DNA of 64,000 nt from an uncultured Bacteroides sp. (GTDB taxonomy: Bacteria; Bacteroidota; Bacteroidia; Cytophagales; Cyclobacteriaceae): the NCBI GenBank assembly GCA_902168185.1, contig CABHOV010000040.1, positions 124,001 through 188,000 on the forward strand. Direction: 5' to 3'. Shown here piece by piece: positions 36,182 through 45,132 of the stretch. Under the pieces are notes generated by a model, which saw nothing but the letters and a program-made list of their open reading frames with translations, made no database searches and was not told the origin of the DNA. The translations under genes and the position numbers were made by a program. The first letter of the stretch is position 1; each line of letters begins with the position of its first letter.

Positions 36182-39100
36182 CTATACCGAATAACTGGAA
36201 TCTATACTCTCCGGTATATCAGCATTGTTGAGCGGTATGCGAACGGTTACTGTGGTTAATTGCCTTCGCTCACTTTCGATGGTAATGGTGCCACCTAAAA
36301 TTTCAAGTGCTTTCTTTACTATAAATAATCCCAATCCATTACCGATTGACTTATCTGATCCCCGATAGAACATTTCGAATATTCTATTGCGTACATCCTC
36401 GGGAATACCAATTCCGTTGTCTATCACTTGGATAACTAACTGTTGGTTTTCGAAGTAAAATATAGCCTTGACAAATGGATCTTCTTTTCTGAAGACTATA
36501 CTGTTCTCCATCAGGTTTACAACAATATGATTCAACAAGACGGGATCACTCATGAGAGATTCACCTACTCTATTTTCAATTTCTATTCTTACTTCGTTGC
36601 CGGTGTTAATGGTATTTAGTTGATTTTTCAGAGATTGAATAAATTCATCAACACGTATATTTTCAATTTCACGTTTGGAGCGGAACAATGTACCGGTATC
36701 ACTTAACCGCCCGAGAAGTCGCAACATGCGACTAGCGGTATACTCTATATTGGAAAAGTAGGCGTTTAATTCTTCCTGTTGATTTTGCATTTTAGCCAGC
36801 CGCGCTAAACCGAGTAGCGATGTAATTGGACCTCTTAAGTCATGACTGGACCGGTAAAGAAATGTATCAAGTCCTTTATCAGTTTCAATAAGTTGCTCGA
36901 TGGTGAGCTTGAGTTCTTCTGTTCTGTTTTCAACAAGTTTTTCCAGATTTGAATTGACTCGCTGGAGTTCTTCATTTACAGAATTTACTTCTTCATATAC
37001 TTGCTCCAACTTCTCGTTTTTATCTTTGATTTCCTCTTTTTGTGCTTCCACTAACTTTGTACGCAACGTTACCAGGTCTTCCAGCTTTCGTTTTTGTTTA
37101 AACAGAAAATTAGTTCGCATGTGAATAACTACAAGCGTAAATATGAGAAGTAAAATTGCAAGGCCAGCTTTAACGCTCATCCGTTGATGCCACTTGGGAA
37201 CAACGACAATGTGTATACTGGCTGCATCGTCATTCCAATACCCATCTCCATTGGTGGCACTTACTTTAAGTGTATAGTCACCAGGTGGCAAATTAGTATA
37301 CGTAGCTATTCTGCTTTCACCTATATTGTTCCAGCCATTATCAAAGCCTACCAGGTGATATCGATACCTGTTCTTTTTTGGAAACTTGTATTCAAGACAT
37401 GCAAACTCAATAGAGAAAACATTTTGATCCGGTTGGAAAGTAATTGTTTCAAGCTTCGATATACTCTTCGATAACAGTTGTGACTTGTCGTTCATCTCGA
37501 CAGCATCATGAAACAGGCTAAGCTTCGTAAACACAACTTTTGGTTTGCTGTGATCTTCCATCACTTTTTCAGGTCGAAATATATTCAGGCCGTTCGTGCC
37601 TCCAAAATAATATTCTCCTGTCGAACTTTTTAATCGCGCTCCCTCATTATACTGTACGCCTTGTAATCCATCAGCTATAGTATAATTAAAGATCCTGTCG
37701 TGTGCTGGGTCATACCGATGCAGACCATCGAAAGAAGTAAACCAAAGGTTATGAGAATCATCCTCGAGCACTGAAGGTATACTCTCTTCGCGAAAGTCCG
37801 GGAGAAGCTCGCTAAAACTAAATGTTTCCGGATCAAACCGAATCAATCCCTTGTCATCTGTACCAACCAGAAGTTTTCCGTTACTATCCAGGGTAAACTG
37901 AATAATTTCATTCGTTGGTAAGCCCGATGAATCTCCGGGTATATCTAAGAACGACTTGAATGTTCTCGTCTTCGGATCATACCGATGTATACCTGCCAAC
38001 CGCGTTCCCATCCAGATATACCCTTGCCTGTCTTTACGGATACAGAAGACCGATGCTGTCTGTGTGGTGATGCGGCTATCGCCCGCTATTGTGAGTACAT
38101 TGAATACTTTGCTATCAGGAAGAAATTCATTTAGTCCGCCCAACTGTCCTACATAAATCCGGTTGTCATCTTCCAGAAGTGACCAAACGTGATTGGTGCT
38201 GATACTGGTTGTATCATCCGGATGATGCATATAGCGGGTAAAAGTATTCGTCTTTGTATCCAGATAATTTAGTCCGCCAGCAAACGTACCTATATATAGG
38301 TTGTTCTTATGATCTACCAGCAGCGACTTCGCCACATTCGTACTAATGCTGTTTTTGTTTTTCGGAGAATGCAGATACGATGTAAACTCCTTGGTGACCG
38401 GATCAAATTTATATAGCCCGGCCCCATCAGTTCCAATCCATATCTTTTTATCGTGATCTTCTGCGATGGCTAATACAGAATTCTTCCCAATACTTTCCAT
38501 ATTAGCGTTGAAGTACCGGTAATACTCAAAGCGGGGACGCGCTCCGGATATAAACGTTAGTCCTGCACCAAAGAGCCCCAGCCAATAATTATTCTGCTCA
38601 TCAACATAAATAGTATGCAACGTTGCATTGTTAAGGATGCGATTTTCCCTGATAAGAATTTGTGTAAACTTACCGTTACCTTCATATCGATAGAATCCAG
38701 ACCCATCTGTACCAATGAGAAGTATACCATTGTGATCTATAGCCATGGACGAAATAATATTGTTACCAACAGAAGATTTACCTGGCGTATGAACAAAGTA
38801 TTCGAACGTTCGATCATTTTCATTTTCCAGCCTTAACACTCCACTCCCATTGGTGCCGAAATATATAGCACCAGTTGAATCCTGTGCTATATTTACAACC
38901 AGCGTAGACGTTAACCCATCGGGTGCAATGCTCTGCGGTATAGTATGCTCTACACCCTTGGCTCCGATGATGTTAATTCCTTTACCAGTACATACCCATA
39001 TCTTTCCATTCCTGTCTTCCAGCAGAGAATTTACCGCATTGTCTGCCAACCCAGTTCCGTCTTCACGGTAATGGTAGCGTGTGATGTCGAACGTCTCCAG

Positions 39101-39649
39101 ATCGATCTTGTTCAGTCCCCAGTATGTACCCACCCAAAGGTTGTGGTTACGGTCTTCCAGTTGACAGAGGATTGTATTCTGGCTGATGGTATTCTTATCT
39201 GAGCGACTGGTTAGAAATTTTCGAAAAGTCTCTTTCTCGCTGTCATAAAGATTGAGACCATTATAGGTTCCTATCCATAGCCGCCCCTTGCTATCCAGCA
39301 ATAAAGATCGAATTACGTCATTGCTAATACTTGAAGAATCGCTATCCGAGTGGCTGAAGTGTCTAAAAGAATATCCATCGAAGCGGTTAAGGCCATCACC
39401 AGAACCAATCCACATGAACCCATCGTGGTCTTTGGTTATACAAGAAATACTGTTTTGCGATAACCCTTGTTCACTGGTGAATGTATTGCTATATACAAAA
39501 ATTGGAGATGATGATGATTGAGACAATCCATACTTACAAGACAATAACGCAGCTATCGCCAGAAGCAAAGTCTTTGCTCTGTTTCCAAAGAATAAGTAAA
39601 AAATTACGTTGGTTGACAACCCTCCCAATTTCGAAAATAAAATCGACAT
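36182..39649 (-). CDS. Reg_prop/Y_Y_Y sensor histidine kinase
   Basis: A 1155-residue sensor kinase from ATG 39649. A signal sequence (AKTLLLAIAALLSCKYGLSQ) precedes about 14 Reg_prop propeller repeats (typical: LLEDRNGKIWVCTGKGI, SLLLDSKGRLWIGTYNGLNL), then Y_Y_Y (HLVGFDNGWNNIG, NLPPGDYTLKV), a transmembrane helix (VKAGLAILLLIFTLVVIHM), a long coiled coil and HisKA with His936 (RSSHDLRGPITS). The ATPase shows NLMENSIVF, DNGIGIPEDV and GNGLGLFIVK. It lacks the receiver and AraC domains of full hybrid two-component systems. Such sensors often respond to glycans. The neighbouring gene is dlgD. Confidence 0.93.
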   Translation of the reverse strand: MSILFSKLGGLSTNVIFYLFFGNRAKTLLLAIAALLSCKYGLSQSSSSPIFVYSNTFTSEQGLSQNSISCITKDHDGFMWIGSGDGLNRFDGYSFRHFSHSDSDSSSISNDVIRSLLLDSKGRLWIGTYNGLNLYDSEKETFRKFLTSRSDKNTISQNTILCQLEDRNHNLWVGTYWGLNKIDLETFDITRYHYREDGTGLADNAVNSLLEDRNGKIWVCTGKGINIIGAKGVEHTIPQSIAPDGLTSTLVVNIAQDSTGAIYFGTNGSGVLRLENENDRTFEYFVHTPGKSSVGNNIISSMAIDHNGILLIGTDGSGFYRYEGNGKFTQILIRENRILNNATLHTIYVDEQNNYWLGLFGAGLTFISGARPRFEYYRYFNANMESIGKNSVLAIAEDHDKKIWIGTDGAGLYKFDPVTKEFTSYLHSPKNKNSISTNVAKSLLVDHKNNLYIGTFAGGLNYLDTKTNTFTRYMHHPDDTTSISTNHVWSLLEDDNRIYVGQLGGLNEFLPDSKVFNVLTIAGDSRITTQTASVFCIRKDRQGYIWMGTRLAGIHRYDPKTRTFKSFLDIPGDSSGLPTNEIIQFTLDSNGKLLVGTDDKGLIRFDPETFSFSELLPDFREESIPSVLEDDSHNLWFTSFDGLHRYDPAHDRIFNYTIADGLQGVQYNEGARLKSSTGEYYFGGTNGLNIFRPEKVMEDHSKPKVVFTKLSLFHDAVEMNDKSQLLSKSISKLETITFQPDQNVFSIEFACLEYKFPKKNRYRYHLVGFDNGWNNIGESRIATYTNLPPGDYTLKVSATNGDGYWNDDAASIHIVVVPKWHQRMSVKAGLAILLLIFTLVVIHMRTNFLFKQKRKLEDLVTLRTKLVEAQKEEIKDKNEKLEQVYEEVNSVNEELQRVNSNLEKLVENRTEELKLTIEQLIETDKGLDTFLYRSSHDLRGPITSLLGLARLAKMQNQQEELNAYFSNIEYTASRMLRLLGRLSDTGTLFRSKREIENIRVDEFIQSLKNQLNTINTGNEVRIEIENRVGESLMSDPVLLNHIVVNLMENSIVFRKEDPFVKAIFYFENQQLVIQVIDNGIGIPEDVRNRIFEMFYRGSDKSIGNGLGLFIVKKALEILGGTITIESERRQLTTVTVRIPLNNADIPESIDSSYSV

Positions 39650-39702
39650 CAACCAAGAACACGGATTGAATCTTCACTTACAATATCACAATTTCCAGTT
39701 GT

Positions 39703-40734
39703 TTACAAATTGCTAGCATCCAATCCGACTATTTCATCCCAAATCTTTTTCGCCACCGGTATACCAGATTTAATATTCGCTTCGCGGATCTGTGCGATGT
39801 GCTCACCGGGATAGCGCACATCTTTACCATCTTCAGATTTTGAAGTATGATAATCGAGGATGATCTGATCCAACGAATTTGCTATAGCAGGGAAATGACT
39901 GAGCTTGGCTACATCGATTGCTATATATACTTGAGAAAGGGCATGCTCCGCTTCACGCTTTGATATCTCATGCGTGGACAGTCCACCGGAAAGTATAGTG
40001 GCCAGTATATCCAATAGTAATGATAACCCCGAGCCTTTCCAATAACCGATTGGTAATACTCTTCGTGAGGCAAGGATTTTATCCGCATCCTGCGTGATGT
40101 TCCCATCCACATCGTATCCCCCATATACAGGCAGCTTCTGATTTTTCAAGCGGTATAGATCCAAAGCGCCATACGAATATTGCGACATGGCTGTATCCAG
40201 CACGATGGCTTCATTTTTATAGGGCACGGCTATTACCAATGGGTTATTGCCAAGTTTACTATCTGTAGCACCCCACGCGGGCATATTGGCAAGGGTATTT
40301 GTCCAACCTATAAATATGAATCCTTTGCGTGCTGTATGCCACCCGTAATATCCTCCACGCATCCAATGATTCGTATTGGACAGTGCTATACATCCTATGC
40401 CATGTTGTGTTGCCAACGCCATAGCCTGATCGGCTGCATATATAGCATTGAGTGGCCCGGGGCCAAGATTGCCATCCCATTGCTCGATGGCACCGAAACC
40501 ACCTTTCCGTGAAGGAACCTGGTCTACTTTTATATACCCGTCTTTAATATAGGATATAAATCGTGCGAAGCGATTTACACCATGGGTATAGATTCCCTCC
40601 GCACTGTTGATGGAAAATATCTCGGCGCATCGTGCAGCATTGTCAGGAGTAAAACCGTGTTTTCCTAATATAGAATGAAATGTATCATACATCTGCTGGT
40701 ACGGTACATGTATAAATGCTGAATCGTTGCTCAT
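39703..40734 (-). CDS. dlgD: 3-dehydro-L-gulonate 2-dehydrogenase (Ldh2/YiaK family)
   Basis: A 343-residue NAD(P)H-dependent oxidoreductase of the malate/L-lactate dehydrogenase-2 fold. Seen: INSAEGIYTHGVNRFARFI with the catalytic His, IALSNTNHWMRGGYYG, GWTNTLANMPAWGATDSKLG, NNPLVIAVP and YWKGSGLSLLLDILATIL. These match YiaK, which reduces 2,3-diketo-L-gulonate. An alternative is another 2-keto acid substrate. A terminator hairpin of the upstream gene ends directly at its start codon. Confidence 0.85.
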   Translation of the reverse strand: MSNDSAFIHVPYQQMYDTFHSILGKHGFTPDNAARCAEIFSINSAEGIYTHGVNRFARFISYIKDGYIKVDQVPSRKGGFGAIEQWDGNLGPGPLNAIYAADQAMALATQHGIGCIALSNTNHWMRGGYYGWHTARKGFIFIGWTNTLANMPAWGATDSKLGNNPLVIAVPYKNEAIVLDTAMSQYSYGALDLYRLKNQKLPVYGGYDVDGNITQDADKILASRRVLPIGYWKGSGLSLLLDILATILSGGLSTHEISKREAEHALSQVYIAIDVAKLSHFPAIANSLDQIILDYHTSKSEDGKDVRYPGEHIAQIREANIKSGIPVAKKIWDEIVGLDASNL

Positions 40735-40737
40735 AAA

Positions 40738-40772
40738 AAAAGCGCTAACCAGTTTATCTGATTAGCGCTTTT
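40738..40772 (-). terminator. Terminator abutting the dlgD start codon
   Basis: On the minus strand the stem AAAAGCGCTAA / TTAGCGCTTTT, extended by CAG/CTG, ends in seven T residues at 40735, immediately before the ATG at 40734. It should end transcription of the OmpA-like gene, and would also cover the leader of dlgD on any read-through transcript. Confidence 0.88.
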
Positions 40773-40793
40773 AAGTTAATAAATGCTTTCGAA

Positions 40794-41462
40794 TTAATCT
40801 TTCAGAATACGCATCTCTACGCGTCTGTTCTTGGAGCGTGCCTCCGGTGTCATTTCATTTGCCAGTGGTTGAGAGCCACCAAATGCTTTGGTCTGGATTC
40901 TCCCTTTTGAAATGCCTTTCTCTACCAGGTATTTCTTAACAGCATCTACACGACTTTGAGAAAGCTCAAGGTTTGCTTTCGGACTTCCCACATTATCAGT
41001 ATGACCTTCGAGTTGTATTTCGATGCGTGTGTTTTCCTTCATCATCTGTACCACTTCATCGAGCTCGCCGTATGATTTGGGATCAATTATAGATTTACCT
41101 TGAGAAAAGATAAGGTGATTAAGGATGATGGTTTGTCCTTTTGGAGTTAATGCTACATCACGGATTACTTTTTTGTTGGCATCTATATCCTTCGGATCAA
41201 CTATAACCGTTCTGGGATTATACCCTTCTGCGGCTGCCGTGATCTGATATTTAGCGGTTCCAAAAATTGAGAATGAAAATGTACTATCATTAAAACGCCC
41301 GAAGATACTGCCTGTGGGTATACTGCTATAGCGGATATTGGCTTTTATACCTTTGCCGGTACGGGAGTCGGTGATTTTTCCTTCTGCAGAAATAGCATCG
41401 TTCTGGGCATAAAGCGTGTGAGTAACAAGAATAACTAAAATGAGGCTGATTATTTTTTTCAT
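40794..41462 (-). CDS. OmpA-family outer membrane protein
   Basis: A 222-residue protein with a signal peptide (KKIISLILVILVTHTLYAQ), a carboxypeptidase-regulatory-like beta domain (GKITDSRTGKGIKANIRY, AAEGYNPRTVIVDP) and a C-terminal OmpA domain that grips peptidoglycan: IQLEGHTDNVGSPKANLELS, SRVDAVKKYLVEKGI and NRRVEMRILKD. It probably anchors the outer membrane. No beta barrel is present. Confidence 0.9.
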   Translation of the reverse strand: MKKIISLILVILVTHTLYAQNDAISAEGKITDSRTGKGIKANIRYSSIPTGSIFGRFNDSTFSFSIFGTAKYQITAAAEGYNPRTVIVDPKDIDANKKVIRDVALTPKGQTIILNHLIFSQGKSIIDPKSYGELDEVVQMMKENTRIEIQLEGHTDNVGSPKANLELSQSRVDAVKKYLVEKGISKGRIQTKAFGGSQPLANEMTPEARSKNRRVEMRILKD

Positions 41463-41566
41463 AGTCCTAAAAGTATAAAAGCTTAATCACCCAAACAAAA
41501 CTTATGCCGCAGATAGCGCCTGAACATCGCCCTGTAAACCAGCCAATAGGCGAATTAACTTTCCTT

Positions 41567-42442
41567 TCATGCGGCTCTTCTCTTTTCAGAGGAAAAATCT
41601 TTGTCAATCCAGCGAACGGTCTCTCGCCATATAACAGCCTCCATATCTTTTCTGAAAAAACCGAAATGCCCTACTTTCTTTTTTAGGACATCCTCGGGAG
41701 TCAAGTGCCAGTGCTCTGTTTTCAAACTTTTATAAAACCGTTTCAGATCAAGTACTGCATCATATGGTGCCAGCACATCATCCGAGAAGCTGATCATTAA
41801 TGCAGGCTGTTGCAAGGTGTCGAACGACTTTTTCTCGGAAGGCAATTCATCAAATATATAGTTCTTATTCTTCGCCCACCTTGCCCATTGCCGCGCAACG
41901 TCTGCGGGAAGGTCCTCAAACAACTTTAAACGCGATGCCGGAAAATAACCGAATACTTTTGTTGCTATAGGTATAGCGAGATACCAGAACATCAGCAATT
42001 TTAGTTTTATACCAAAGCCTTTATAGTTCTTCCAGTATGGAGTTTGTGAACCGATCATGATAAATGCATCGGCTTGCTTCGACAAATTGGACATGCCGAT
42101 CAATTGTCCGCCAACACTGTGCCCGATGATGATTATTTGTGCGCCTGGATGTATATGCGTGATATAGCCTATCATCGCATCAACGTCTACGGACCAATCG
42201 TGCATATCGTACAATGCATCTTCCAATTTCTCAGGACGTGAATTTCCTATACCTCTGTAATCGAAAGTATATACATGAAAGCCTTCACGCGAAAGCCATT
42301 TTGCAAAATCGCTATAGTATTGTTGTCTTACTCCGGTGGCAGAATTGATCAGCACCACCTTTTCATGTGGGCTTTCAGCCATAAACCAGGTAGCCGACAG
42401 GTGAATACCGTCACGGGCTACCACATCTAAAACTTCTTTCAT
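41567..42442 (-). CDS. Alpha/beta hydrolase
   Basis: A 291-residue cytoplasmic hydrolase. The nucleophile elbow is GHSVGG (IIIIGHSVGGQLIG), the oxyanion region is INSATGVRQQYYSDFA, and YTFDYRGIGNS is a common motif of the family. The acid is probably in FSDDVLAPYDA and the His in KKVGHFGFFRKD. The substrate is unknown; an ester or lactone is likely. It follows the DoxX gene by 94 bases. Confidence 0.85.
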   Translation of the reverse strand: MKEVLDVVARDGIHLSATWFMAESPHEKVVLINSATGVRQQYYSDFAKWLSREGFHVYTFDYRGIGNSRPEKLEDALYDMHDWSVDVDAMIGYITHIHPGAQIIIIGHSVGGQLIGMSNLSKQADAFIMIGSQTPYWKNYKGFGIKLKLLMFWYLAIPIATKVFGYFPASRLKLFEDLPADVARQWARWAKNKNYIFDELPSEKKSFDTLQQPALMISFSDDVLAPYDAVLDLKRFYKSLKTEHWHLTPEDVLKKKVGHFGFFRKDMEAVIWRETVRWIDKDFSSEKRRAA

Positions 42443-42536
42443 AAGGGTCTTTACTGAGGGTTCTTTTAAAGACTCTTAGTACTTGATTATCAGTCTAAAG
42501 GTTTCGTTTGTCTCTATAATGTTGACACATGAGAGC

Positions 42537-42944
42537 TTAATCCCACAGTCCTTTTCCCTTTGAAAGGCTATAGCGGCCTGCACCTGTGAAGAAAATGGCC
42601 AGTGCGGTGAGCATAAAAAGCATGTTCGTTTCAATCATCCAGCCGCCATAATCATTCAGCTTCAAGGCTATATCACGATGTGCAACCCAAATGGTCATAA
42701 ACATATTAATGGCAATGATCAAAGCAGCAAGTCTTGTTTTAAAACCAATGATTACAAAGATGGGGGCTATACATTCGCCAATGATACTGCCATATGCAAC
42801 AACTGCCGGAAGACCGGCAGCTGTTACTATATTTTTTACATGTTGTATATCTACAAATACTTTGAAGATGCCATGAAACAGAAGTATACCTCCGCAGGTG
42901 AGTCGCAGGATCAATCTGGCAAGATCATCGTTATGAAACTTCAT
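42537..42944 (-). CDS. DoxX-family membrane protein
   Basis: A 135-residue four-helix membrane protein. The DoxX pattern shows in LARLILRLTCGGILLFHGIF, AYGSIIGECIAPIFVIIGF and TRLAALIIAINMFMTIWVAH. DoxX proteins are membrane subunits of quinone-linked or unknown redox functions. It lies 4 bases downstream of the large unknown gene and probably shares its transcript. Confidence 0.87.
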   Translation of the reverse strand: MKFHNDDLARLILRLTCGGILLFHGIFKVFVDIQHVKNIVTAAGLPAVVAYGSIIGECIAPIFVIIGFKTRLAALIIAINMFMTIWVAHRDIALKLNDYGGWMIETNMLFMLTALAIFFTGAGRYSLSKGKGLWD

Positions 42945-42948
42945 CGCG

Positions 42949-44394
42949 TCAGCTTGCTACAGAAACGGATTGCACTTCATTCTCATCCGGTGAAGGATAA
43001 TCGAACAAATTGTATTCTTTTATAGCTTCCTCTACTTTATGAGGTACAAATTTCTCCCAGCCATTCTCTCCTTTTCTGATCATCGCCAATACATTGTCGG
43101 AAATGATATGAAGCTTTCTTGAATCAGCATCACTTACATCCTCCAGTTTATTATTGTCCATCAGGTAACGGAACAAGTATTTGAGATTAGCCGGTAACTC
43201 TGTCTCGAAATCTTTTAATGTAAACAGTTCCTCGGAATCTTTTCGCAATGCAGGGTATATATATAGCTTCACGTTAGAGCCGAAGAGCGAGGCAAAGCAT
43301 TCCAGAATGCCACCACGGGTATTCTCGTATGTCTTCTCATCAAATACTTTTTGCAGAGCATATATACCCATAATGATACCGATCTTCTTCCCTTTGGTGA
43401 TCTTCGAGAGGTAATCCACCAGGCGGTAGTATTCAAAGTAATTCGAGATCAATACATTCTGTCCTAACGAACAAAGTATATCTGCACGATGCAGGAAATC
43501 TTTTTCATCGATCTTGCCATCGGGGCTAAGATCGTTTAACGTAAGCTCGGAAAGCAATACGATCTTGGAGCGATCTACGTCCTTCTCTTGTTTGAAATGT
43601 CTGCGTGACGTAAGCAGCATGTCAACGTTTACATGTGTAGGCGGTCTGAATCTACCACGCAACACGAGCACGTTCTTTTTATATAGTTCATCCGAAGGCT
43701 GCATCACATTGCCATCGGGTCCAAACATGGCAGCCTTTGTCAAACCGTTCTTTACCATCTTGAGTGCCATCAGGCGATTATCAACATGTTTGAAGTCTGG
43801 CCCTGACAAACGGAACATATCGATTTCAATTCTGCGTGCTGTAAGTCCATCGAGTAAAGACATCAGAATATCTTCCGGATCGCTCATAAAGTTACAAGCG
43901 TATAATAAGTTGACACCTACTATACCCAGCGCGAGTTGTTGCTGAAGCTGGTCGGTGTCGTGCATCTTCACGTGGATCACGCAATCATTGGGTTCGCTCT
44001 TCGGTGTTAGTTGAAACCGAAGTCCAATCCAACCATGTCCCTGGTTGGTGCGCTCATAGTTGAGGATCTCTACAGTATCCGCGTATGCGAAAAAGCGCGT
44101 GTTCTCAATGCGATGCGGCAATCGCTCGGGAAGCAATACATATTCATGGTCAAGCATCCGGAATAACCGGTCTTCACAAACATACCGATCGCATACCCCA
44201 TAGATAGCGTCACTGAATTTCATGTCGTAAGCCGACATCGTTTTCGCCACAGTGCCAGAGGCGCCCCCTACTTTGAAAAAGTTAGCCGCTACTTCTTGTC
44301 CTGCGCCTATCTCGGCAAATGATCCGTAAATTGATTTGCTTAAATTGATTCGCAGGGCCTTCTCCTGCGTAGTAAGTTTTCTGAATTCTTCCAT
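42949..44394 (-). CDS. 481-residue soluble protein of unknown function
   Basis: A well-formed cytoplasmic protein with no signal peptide or membrane segment. Notable stretches are SIYGSFAEIGAGQEVAANFF, KVGGASGTVAKTMSAYDMKF, LLPERLPHRIENTRFFAYAD, YERTNQGHGWIGLRFQL, VVDYLSKITKGKKIGIIMG-type C-terminal residues, and LFRYLMDNNKLEDVSD. The glycine-rich GGASGTVAK could bind a nucleotide or phosphate. I cannot place it in a family with confidence. It precedes doxX by 4 bases, so its role may be linked to membrane redox or to the hydrolase further down. Confidence 0.85.
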   Translation of the reverse strand: MEEFRKLTTQEKALRINLSKSIYGSFAEIGAGQEVAANFFKVGGASGTVAKTMSAYDMKFSDAIYGVCDRYVCEDRLFRMLDHEYVLLPERLPHRIENTRFFAYADTVEILNYERTNQGHGWIGLRFQLTPKSEPNDCVIHVKMHDTDQLQQQLALGIVGVNLLYACNFMSDPEDILMSLLDGLTARRIEIDMFRLSGPDFKHVDNRLMALKMVKNGLTKAAMFGPDGNVMQPSDELYKKNVLVLRGRFRPPTHVNVDMLLTSRRHFKQEKDVDRSKIVLLSELTLNDLSPDGKIDEKDFLHRADILCSLGQNVLISNYFEYYRLVDYLSKITKGKKIGIIMGIYALQKVFDEKTYENTRGGILECFASLFGSNVKLYIYPALRKDSEELFTLKDFETELPANLKYLFRYLMDNNKLEDVSDADSRKLHIISDNVLAMIRKGENGWEKFVPHKVEEAIKEYNLFDYPSPDENEVQSVSVAS

Positions 44395-44533
44395 AAGCTG
44401 TCTCCTGCTTTCGCGTCTAATTTACCGCTAATGGCAACGCGTTGAAAGTTAATTTATTTAAAGTTCATTTACATAACTGATCAGTGGCCTGTAAAGTTTT
44501 GACATGTAGGATTTTGAGTCTATATAAAAAATA

Positions 44534-44559
44534 AAGGGGCAACTGTTTAGTTACCCCTT
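44534..44559 (-). terminator. Terminator after the second TerB-like gene
   Basis: AAGGGG and AACT pair with AGTT and CCCCTT around a single mismatch, with a 4-base loop. On the minus strand the hairpin is followed by TTATTTTTTATAT, just beyond the TerB-like stop codon. Confidence 0.85.
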
Positions 44560-44564
44560 CCTTA

Positions 44565-45002
44565 TCAGTTTTGTTTTGAAAAATTCTCGCGTGCTGCCCG
44601 TTTGATTTCTTCCCATTCATCGGGTGGCGGTGGTGTGCCCCTATGAAATTCTTCGAGCAGCCATTTAACCAGTTCTTTTTTCATTCCAAATTGCTCCACC
44701 GCTTCTTCACAGAATTCGATTTCGTGTTTATCTACAACATCATCGGCATATACCATAAGCACCAGGTCATAAAGAAGATTCATCCGGTCGTTATGATTGT
44801 CCGGTACATTCATGAAATGCTTTTCATCACTATCAACAAGCTCCTTTACCTGCCGATCTTTCAACCCATAACGCTTCCCGATTTTATATAGCAACGCTTC
44901 TTCCTTTTCGTGCATGTGACCATCCACCTTGGCAAGCGCCAGAAGATTTTTAATGTGATTCTTTTTATAGGAAAGATATTGATGCTCGAAAAAGCCAATC
45001 AT
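44565..45002 (-). CDS. TerB-like protein
   Basis: A 145-residue helical protein with two TerB-type acidic loops: LALAKVDGHMHEKEEALLYK and VLMVYADDVVDKHEIEFCEE. These may bind divalent metal. It is not close kin to the shorter TerB-like protein at 22350 and no tellurite genes are near. It appears monocistronic. Confidence 0.8.
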   Translation of the reverse strand: MIGFFEHQYLSYKKNHIKNLLALAKVDGHMHEKEEALLYKIGKRYGLKDRQVKELVDSDEKHFMNVPDNHNDRMNLLYDLVLMVYADDVVDKHEIEFCEEAVEQFGMKKELVKWLLEEFHRGTPPPPDEWEEIKRAARENFSKQN

Positions 45003-45132
45003 AGTTAAAGGGTTTATTATACCATGAAGTTACGATGCTTGTACGCGACAGGCAACTTTTAAACATCGAATTGTAAAGTTTAATATGCAGATGTGTAGTA
45101 TACATATTATACATACTCTCTACAAAACAACT

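Noticed and set aside
22350-45002. Tellurite resistance from the two TerB-like proteins
   Set aside because: They are far apart and no terA/C/D/E/Z genes are present; TerB-like folds are common in other settings.
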